A stretch of 64,000 nucleotides of DNA. It comes from Rhizodiscina lignyota. Lineage: Eukaryota > Ascomycota > Dothideomycetes > Aulographales > Rhizodiscinaceae. Shown one piece after another: positions 56,438 to 64,000 of the stretch (within the stretch, counting starts at the first letter, position 1; every line of letters starts with the position of its first letter). The notes under the pieces were generated by a model, which made no database searches, was not told the DNA's origin, and saw only the letters and a program-made list of their open reading frames with translations. The stretch covers positions 2,232,001 to 2,296,000 of the forward strand of contig ML978124.1 of NCBI GenBank assembly GCA_010015805.1. The letters run 5' to 3'. Both the position numbers and the translations under genes were made by a program.

Positions 56438-57458
56438 CTCGTTCTCTTACTACGAGCAATTGTTCCTAATGGTGAGACAGGCGTTTTCAGGTCGACGCTG
56501 GAGCTAAAGCTAAGCCGTTGCAATTGGAGAAGGCTGAGCTGGGCTTGATGCCATTGAGAACGATGAGCGAGCATACTTTATAGCTTACCTTCATGGTAAG
56601 TCTGCTACAGATGGCGTCATGCGCGATTGACTTCGTCGTGAAACGAATCGTCCGCTGCGTCCGGAGGCACGTTGGCCTCCTCGCGCGATACACATGGCGC
56701 ACGATCTCATCCACCACTCTCAATATGCAGCATGCATCAATCTCATGATTATCCCTTCGGGGCGAATGGATGCGCTATGGGACTGGCGTGAAGAAGTCCA
56801 TGATTAAGCATGCCGGCGCAAGGGTCTGGGTTTGAGGTTTTCTGGAGAAGGCAATGGTGGTAAACCCCAAAAGGTAAAGAAGGCGAGATAGACGAACTGT
56901 CAAACATGACAGCCGTTCTCTCATATGTCTCAAGTTTTGAATTTCTCTTCTCGCGCGAACTTTTGGTCCCTCGTTTTCTACTTTCACCCCCTGCACTGGG
57001 GTCATCAGGGGTACTCGTGCGAGTCGGCTAAACTCCGGAGAACTTCCAGTTTGGTTCCGTTGCTTCATCAATGGTTACTCATCTAGCTTGGACTACATTG
57101 TGGATTGCTGAATCAGAAATGCTTCTGTCTTATTGGGAGAAGACATGATGCGAGCCGCGAAGACATACGCCCGTCCTTTCTGCCCTAACCTCCAGTATTC
57201 CGGAGCATTCGGAGCAGATCTGGATCCTTGTGAATCGTCAAATTATGGGCATTGGTAACCCAGTTACAAGAGTCATGGATGTTAACACGGGAGTATATCT
57301 GCTTCTAAACACCAGCACAAACTTAACGATCATATCATCTTCTGCTTATTAGCAATCAGGCAGCTGCGAGACAACGTCTGATATCTCACGATTCCAATTT
57401 GGCAATTCAGGATCAATAATCCCCTTTTCCGCGGACCATCCTTTGAATCAACCTCACC
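56438..57458. promoter_or_regulatory. Shared divergent promoter of GMC oxidoreductase and catalase
   Basis: This 1021-bp region separates two start codons that point apart. It holds the heptamer TCCGGAG three times, at 56660-56666, 57034-57040 and 57199-57205. The second is part of the 8-bp palindrome CTCCGGAG. By chance about 0.1 would be expected in this length on both strands. CGG-based sites are typical of Zn2Cys6 regulators, and one such gene lies 3 kb to the right. A 6-bp inverted repeat (GGAGGC...GCCTCC) surrounds 56663-56680. Confidence 0.6.
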
Positions 57459-59202
57459 ATGGGCTCTCTTACCCAAATTGAACCTCCGACGTACACTCTT
57501 GCCGAGGGTTGGCATTGGTCCCTTCTATTAATGCAACTGCTGTCTGACTAACATGACTAAGGATGCCCGATTGCCGACCCAACGACAGCTCAACGAGTCG
57601 GAAGTCAGCCGGTCAAGGGGCTTCTGCTCCTTCAGGATACCCAGTTGATCGAGACCTTGGCGCATTTCAGTCGCGAACGTATCCCTGAACGCGTTGTGCA
57701 CGCCAGTGCAGCAGGTGCATGGGGAGAGTTTGAAGTCACTCACGACATCTCCCACTTGACATCTGCAAAATTCCTCAATGGCATTGGCAAGAAATCAAAT
57801 GTTCTCCTACGAATCTCAACTGTCGGCCCCGAGCGCGGCTCGGCTGACTGTGTGCGAGATGTTAGGTACGTACCCTGTTGGCCTCAGTAGAAACGTGCTG
57901 GATCAGCTAATCTTTTCAAAGAGGGTGGGGAATGAAGGTGTTCACGGAAGAGGGCAATCAAGATTGGGTCTTCAACAGCATTCCAGTATTCTTTGTGCGA
58001 GACCCGATCAAATTTCCGTCTGTGAACCGGTCGCATAAGCGACACCCAGCGACGAACGTGCACGACTCAACGATGTTTTGGGACTTTCACGTGAACAATC
58101 CGGAGAGCATCCATGCCACCATGGCGCTTTTCAGTGATAGGGGAACTCCAGCAGATCTACGTCACCTGAACTCGTACAGTGGCCACTCGTACAAGTTCAC
58201 GAAGGAAGTAAGTTGGTTCAACCGCCACTCGTATACCTGCATATGTGGCTTGGACTTACTGCTCTCAGGATGGCTCCTTCTCATACGTCAGGATACATTT
58301 CAAGACCGATCTTGGTGTCAAGACCCTCACGAACGACGAAGCGGTCAAGCTCGCTGGCGAAGAACCTTCGCATCACACCGCCGACCTCTACGACGCCATT
58401 GAGCGTGGCGAGTACCCTTCGTGGACTATGTTCATCCAGGTGATGAGTCCTGCTGAGGCGGAAAAATATCGATGGAACATCTTCGACATGACGAAGGTGT
58501 GGCCACATGCAGACTACCCGCTGCAGCCCGTAGGGAAGCTTACGCTCAATCGAAATCCCACCAATTACTTCACGGATATCGAGCAAGCGGCATTCTCGCC
58601 ATCTACGTTGGTTCCTGGCATCGCCCCTTCTGCTGATCCGATGCTGCAGGCACGCATGTTTGCATATCCAGATGCTGCAAGATATCGCTTAGGAGCCAAC
58701 TACCAGCAGCTGCCTTGCAATCACCCTGTCAGCGAAGTATACTCGCCCTACCAGCGTGATGGCGCGTTCAGATACGCTAGCAACTACGGTGGCGACCCGA
58801 ACTACGTGCGCGCATCAGTCAAACTGGTCAAATACAAGGGCAAGCTCGGTGCCAATGGACAGGCTGACGAGGCCCATGACGATTGGATTGGAAGGGTGTC
58901 TGCATACTCATCAGAAGTCACAGACGAGGACTATCTCCAAGCTGCGGCCCTGTGGGAGGTCATGGCCAAGGACAATTCGCAGGACAACTTCGTGTACAAT
59001 GTCAGTCAGCATCTACAAAGCGCAGCTCCGCACGTGCAACAGGGCGCTTTTGGTAAGTCCTATCTATTCGGGCGCACATGTGTCCCCATGCACATTGGCG
59101 TTGATTACACGTTGGTAGCTGACGATGCAAGCAGAAATGTTCTCTCGGGTGAGGCCGGACCTAGGGAAGCGCATTGAGCAAGCAACGACGAAGGCCGTCT
59201 AG
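57459..59202 (+). CDS. Catalase, small-subunit monofunctional heme type
   Basis: Five exons, 57459-57507, 57562-57865, 57922-58207, 58269-59052 and 59135-59202, give 496 residues. FSRERIPERVVHASAAGAWG holds the catalytic His63, and FNSIPVFFVRDPIKFP the distal-side Asn. ATMFWDFHVNNPESIH and ALFSDRGTP are core blocks. RMFAYPDAARYRLGANY carries the proximal heme-ligand Tyr. Length and lack of a C-terminal flavodoxin-like domain place it in the small-subunit group. It has no signal peptide, and its end (TTKAV) is not a standard peroxisome signal. It splits H2O2 to water and oxygen. All junctions keep frame, with clear branch points such as GACTAAC in intron 1. Confidence 0.95.
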
Positions 59203-60157
59203 CCATCTGGTTCGTGGATTTGCGGACACTTCTTGTGCATCTGAATTCCGAGATTTCGGAGAAATCTGGGGTAGAGTTTTTCACTTCGTAGAAATGCATT
59301 ATGACGACGTTTTGGCTCTTAGTGAAAGCTTGTGTATCTGACCGCCTATGATGCCTGCACTTCGATAGGACAACAGAGCATCCCCTGCAAACGTGAGCCA
59401 CAGAGATTCCACGGAAGCAGGCGTCGCCATCTAAGCGATAGCCGACGGACATAGAGCGAGTCTGGCCCAAGAGCGTCGATTAATTCCGCCGCTCCGCGTT
59501 TTGTCATCACAGTCCTGTCGCTTTAGCTAAGATTTGAGTAAGCCTGGCGCCGAGTCAGAACAGCTGTTTCCACTGTGCCTGCGTGCTCAGGCGGAAAAGG
59601 CATTATCGCTATCTTAAACAGGAACAGAAGCAGCGAGCCCTGGCGCGCAGTCCCAAACTCCTCCTTAGCGTGCAGATCGACTTGGGCTGCCGTTTGCCGC
59701 ATACGCGGCGAAAACAGGGTAGAAGGCGGCCCCGGGCCAATGGCTTCGTGGAAGCCCGGGGTTCCTTCGGTGGGCGCGGCGCTTGCGGCGTGCAGAAGGA
59801 CTTTTCTCGCAGGCGGCCAAAGTGCGGCTTAATTCCTCAAAGCTGTACGGCCGCAGGGTCGCGCTGCATCATCTGCGTGCAGAGGAAGATATAAGCATGA
59901 GCAGACCCTCGTCGATGACGTTGGAACAAATCGTTCCGCGCCTATAACGCTCGTATATGCGAGATTAGTTATGGGCAGATGTCTCAGAGTGGACTTGAGG
60001 ACGGCGAGAATGGTAAGGGGAATTTTTTGTTGCCGATAATCCCTATACACCCTCGACGGGGAGATCGGAGCATTCCATACATATACATCGCCAGCCCCCG
60101 GCACAACTCCGTTGCTGATTCAATTGTTACTACTCAGGTTCGACCATAGGTTCGACC
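59203..60157. other. Intergenic region with a GC-rich island
   Basis: About 950 bp between catalase and the regulator gene. From about 59580 to 59830 the sequence is markedly GC-richer than its flanks and holds a hairpin (CCCCGGGC at 59730-59737 and its complement ending at 59761). No gene was supported. The right end carries the regulator's leader, in which AGGTTCGACCAT occurs twice in tandem up to the start codon. Confidence 0.5.
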
Positions 60158-62644
60158 ATGAGTACTGCTAGAAACTTCTCCGGTATACGCCGAACAAGAC
60201 CGTCATACAGCTGCGAGAACTGCAGGCTGCGCCGAGTGAAATGTGACCAGGTTAGCGACACCCGAGGACGGATGGCATTGTCGGTTGTTCAACGCGCTCA
60301 TAACGACAACAGGTTCACCCCAAGTGCGGAAACTGTACTCGAAACGGGACCGTATGCTCCTACCCAAGTGCGCCTTTAAAGAGAAAGTCACCTTCCGAGG
60401 ATCCGGTTTGTCAGCAAGGGAAGACGTCGCGTCGAAAGGTTGATGAGCCCACCCATTTCCGACATGGACATTTATCTCTCCAGAACGGAGGCCGCTCACG
60501 CTACACTGAGAACACCTTCTGGGCTTGTGTGGATGTTGAAGTGAGCCACTCCCCTGTCTACACCGCAAACGCGGAGACTAATCTGATTTCAGGGCCTTGA
60601 GCTAGATTCATTGCTATCAGACCTGCCTTTATTTCCTTTGGAGTCAGTCTGCTGTGCTGCCGACGATTCATCCCGCAATAACCCTCACAGCATGTCGTGC
60701 CGACATTTCGTCGGCACGACCGAGCCAAACTTCTCCTTCTGGGTCTCCAGACGGCCAAACATCGTCGAAGGAGACAGCCGAAGCCTAGCCGGAACACTCG
60801 TACAACTACCCCCGCGAGCGACATGTGACCAGTTGTATACCATCTTCCTCGCTGGTGTTCATCCGCTCATTCCGTTGATCTATCTGCCCGCTTTTGACAA
60901 GCAGTACCAGCGATTCTGGTCCTGGTATGAGCATTGGAACAGAAAAGACATCCCCGAGGGAGTCCTGCTGGAGAATCCCAGCTTCTTACCACTATTGCTA
61001 GCGGTGCTGTTTGCCGGTTCTATCGCGGCATCGAACATGGAGCCCGGGAGGACACCTTCCCCATCGCAGACACATAACCGCGAGTTACAGGCCAAGTTGT
61101 ACAACCTGGCATCTGATGCGCTGACATTGGTCGGCTTTCCTCACAACCCTGCCATATATTCTTTAATCGCCTTTCTCTTCATCCAGTCAATGCTTATCCT
61201 CGAGGAGGAGTCTCTTAGTTCCGTGTCGTTTGTTGCCGTCGCATTCCGTATCTGCCAGGCCATGGGCATCCACAAAGATGGAACAAACTTCGGTTTGCAT
61301 CCAATCCAGGTGGAGGAACGACGACGGGTGTGGTGCCACCTCATGCACCTCGACGTTATGACTTCGATGATATCCGGTCTTCCGCTAATCGCGTCCTCGG
61401 AGGCATTCTGCACCACCCAGATGATTGGCGAGTTAAGAGACGAATGGATCGGCAAAGAACGCGAGGCTTCTGCTGAGAATACTCATCTCTATCCCGGATA
61501 CATTCTGGCCGCCGGCAGATACGACGCCACATCTGTCATTCGTAATATCCTTCTCCGGCAATTCGCACCAACACCGATGAAATCCACAGACGTAAATCAG
61601 TTGAAAGGTACCATTGAGCGGCTGAGTCAGCGCTCGGAGGAACGGGCAAAGAGATTGGCTGCGTTGAACTATCCAGAGGCGTGGGCGCAAGACCCCACAA
61701 GTCATGGAGTTCATTCCCCTCCTCTCCCAGCTACACTTTCGGATGTTGAAGCATTTGATGGCTGGTCGCGAGATCTTCTCGTGATGATGGTCGAGAAAGC
61801 TTACTGTGTCCTATACCAACCATTAATGCAGGAGTTGAATCTTTGGCAGGAGCTCCGGACTGAAGCAATCCCACATTTCCAAGCGAACATCCGGATATTC
61901 CTTCGTCTCTGCAGCACAAAATCTTACAAACCGTTCCAATGGCTCTACCCAGGGGCGTACCAACCGCTTCAGCCCGCAGCAGTACTGCTCGTAGACCTGG
62001 CTAAGGAACCCAACTCACCGCAAGCTGCAGAGTCACGCATCTTACTCGAGCAAGTGTTCTCACTTCTGGGGCCTGAAGGACGAGTTGGCGCGGGAGTAAT
62101 GAAGCAGAGACACTTTTCTGATGGAGCGAAGAATGCTTGGGAACGACTTGAAAAGCTGAGGAGGAAAGTGTGGAAGAAGTTGGGACTGGACTCGAGCGTG
62201 CTTTGGTCCAGAACGATTGCAAGAGGGCAAGAGCAGGACATACCTGGGAGCAGTAGTGGCATGTTTTCCTCTCAAGGCTCAGACACGAGATTGGCGGAAG
62301 ATCCACCGTCGGTATATCCGAGCAGTGCGCAGATGGCCGAGGGGTCTACCGTGGAGCCTACCTCTACTGCGTACGTGTTGCAGCTGCCTCTGAATTTGAA
62401 AGCGCAGACTGCTAACAGCGACATTAGAACTCCATCACAGGCTGCGATGAACGACCTCTTTGTACCTCATCAACAAACATTCGCAGAGGGCTTGGAATCG
62501 TACCCGATCTCGGCTCCTGCCTCGGCACCAGGCTGGTTGGGAATGCAGCGAGATCCGGTGGAGATGGCTTCCGACTTCCTGGGTTCAGAGTATTCAGTAC
62601 CAGACTGGATGGGTTGGAATCATGGTGAAGATCCGTGGAGATGA
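60158..62644 (+). CDS. Zn2Cys6 fungal transcription factor
   Basis: Three exons, 60158-60250, 60313-60540 and 60593-62644, all in phase 0, give 790 residues. The zinc cluster is CENCRLRRVKCDQ, then VHPKCGNCTRNGTVC: Cys19, 22, 29, 36, 39 and 46, split by the first intron after Cys29. The fungal middle homology region covers about 190-430 (IFLAGVHPLIPLIYLPAFD, FRICQAMGIHKDG, ERRRVWCHLMHLDV). The C-terminus is acidic and Trp-containing (PDWMGWNHGEDPW), like an activation domain. It is transcribed in the same direction as the catalase and may control the neighbouring oxidoreductase genes; this is inferred from position. The start codon lies inside a 12-bp tandem repeat. Confidence 0.93.
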
Positions 62645-64000
62645 TTTGCTGTTGTTTTGAGCGTTTCTTCTTGCGAACCTGAGCACGGTGTCAAAGCACC
62701 CACTGCATTTGTTCAGAAACAATTTGAAGATCCCCAAGTAGCGACTTGTGTTATTAGCAGATGTATTCAGTCAGCAACCTATGACACAACGTACCTCGTT
62801 TTCCGCCTCAAGCGATCCTCCAAAAAACTGTGAAGTCGGACATCATACCACATTTGCGCGACTAGACACTATCGGTGGCAGCATTCGGGATTAGACATAT
62901 CTGCCTAAACAATCGCTAGTGCTAATGTCGAGGAATATTACATAATCTCTATCAAATACCAATATTGTCTTAGACATGAAGTCCGGTTAAAGCTTGAGGG
63001 TCCAACCGGACTTTAGATGCGCCACATTGTGTCAGCGTCCTTGTGTCTATAGAGCCAGGGGTATCCAGGACGACCACGGCTGTCATTTGCACCGCTGGGG
63101 CTAACTTGTTTAAGTACAGTCAGCGAGAGATCCAATCATATGATGATTAATGGTCGTACTATTACGAACGGACCACGGCCGACGTCAAATGCTCTGCAAG
63201 TTATCCGTATCGATGTGCTCATTCGGTTACACCCCAAGGACTCTCGTGTCCATCGGTTCTACCATCCATCTGACTTGTTCGTGCAAACTCGAATGAAGCC
63301 CAGATCAGGAAAAGTACTTTAAGTTGCGCCAGGGTGAGTGGACTCCATTCAGCGTCAATACGCTGTATACTATCAGTTTGGTCCTGTTCTTCTTCGTACC
63401 TTTGTAGGAGGACAATGGTTGCTCCTTCGGACTCTCGGGGAACGCTTTCTGGACCAGCCCAACCTCGGAACGCGACATCGCGGCCCGATGGCATCGGCGT
63501 CTTGAGAGTATATTATTAATACTTTTACCGAGCCGTAGGGGCAGGCGGTGACAGAATGTCGGAGTCGGGATGCACTGTGGACGCTCAACCGGCCCTTTTC
63601 CGGAAGCCAAAGTTTACATACTTGTGGTATCTCTGAGATTATCATGTATCAATCGACAACGCACAGTCCCCTTCAGGATTGAGCTCTACTTGGAATCGCC
63701 ACGCTCTTCTCTTCCTCTATACATCAACCGACAGTACGCTCTCCTTTTCGGACTTCAAAGCTGCCCCAATGCCATCTCGATTTTCCTCTCATTCATCATT
63801 CGACACCATGCGGTATGCTTCAGGCTTTGAAGCTGTATGAGATCACCACACTAAAGTCGTTAATCCTATCTCAACGACTGTAGCACCGCCACAAAATCCA
63901 GACGGTGTTGAAGTAATATTCCCACTGCTGATATTGCAAAAATCTAGATCTGCTTCATCAACTCGTTTCAGCTCATCTGCAGTCGGCCGTGATGATCTAA
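62645..64000. other. Right-end intergenic region
   Basis: About 1.36 kb to the window edge. No supported gene was seen. It holds a perfect 10-bp inverted repeat at 62979-63013. Confidence 0.5.
62979..63013. repeat. Perfect inverted repeat AAGTCCGGTT...AACCGGACTT
   Basis: Two 10-bp arms at 62979-62988 and 63004-63013 are separated by 15 bases. As DNA it offers two opposed CCGG-containing half sites, such as a dimeric Zn2Cys6 factor could bind. As RNA it would form a stem that may end the transcript of the regulator gene 335 bp upstream. Confidence 0.5.

Noticed and set aside
51938-62644. Secondary-metabolite biosynthetic cluster with a backbone synthase
   Set aside because: No polyketide synthase, peptide synthetase, terpene cyclase or prenyltransferase is present in the window, so only a small catabolic cluster is proposed.

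Overview
This window is from a filamentous ascomycete (Pezizomycotina). The evidence is short GT-AG introns of about 48-220 bp with CTAAC/CTGAC-like branch points, dense genes on both strands, and fungal-specific families: a Zn2Cys6 regulator, a siderophore transporter, DUF3405, a PPxY arrestin, CDC42 with a CVVL tail, and the complex I 21.3 kDa subunit. Protein style suggests Dothideomycetes, but that is an impression. About 24 well supported genes and a few doubtful ones were found. No tRNA, rRNA, CRISPR array or virus-like element was seen.

Left part (1-17.5 kb): a BTB protein cut by the window edge, an F-box-like LPAELR protein, a short-chain dehydrogenase converging on mitochondrial malonyl-CoA:ACP transacylase, a secreted/membrane kelch protein, and an SREBP-type bHLH factor. 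Next comes a secreted DUF4185-like propeller gene with an internal frame break. Its 3' end is repeated three more times downstream as a decayed tandem array. A Glu/Arg-rich coiled-coil gene follows, with an unresolved 5' end.

Middle part (17.8-40.2 kb) is mostly housekeeping: an arrestin-like ubiquitin-ligase adaptor, ISY1 (spliceosome), CCT8 (cytosolic chaperonin), a 43-residue membrane peptide candidate, a six-exon THADA/TRM732 gene, a disordered basic protein, a MAPEG protein, two disordered proteins and CDC42.

Right part (41.2-64 kb): a siderophore transporter with two perfect ATCWGATAA iron-regulator sites upstream, a 205-bp inverted-repeat element (MITE-like), a DUF3405 membrane protein, a RING/coiled-coil protein of Zip3/HEI10-like layout, and complex I NUZM. 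Then come four accessory genes in a row: a cyclase-family hydrolase, a GMC flavin oxidoreductase, a catalase and a Zn2Cys6 regulator. The GMC gene and the catalase are divergent, and their shared 1-kb promoter carries three TCCGGAG sites. This suggests a small catabolic cluster in which the oxidase makes H2O2 and the catalase removes it.

Exon coordinates were worked out by hand from reading frames and splice motifs. A feature span runs from the start codon to the stop codon, with exons given in the text.
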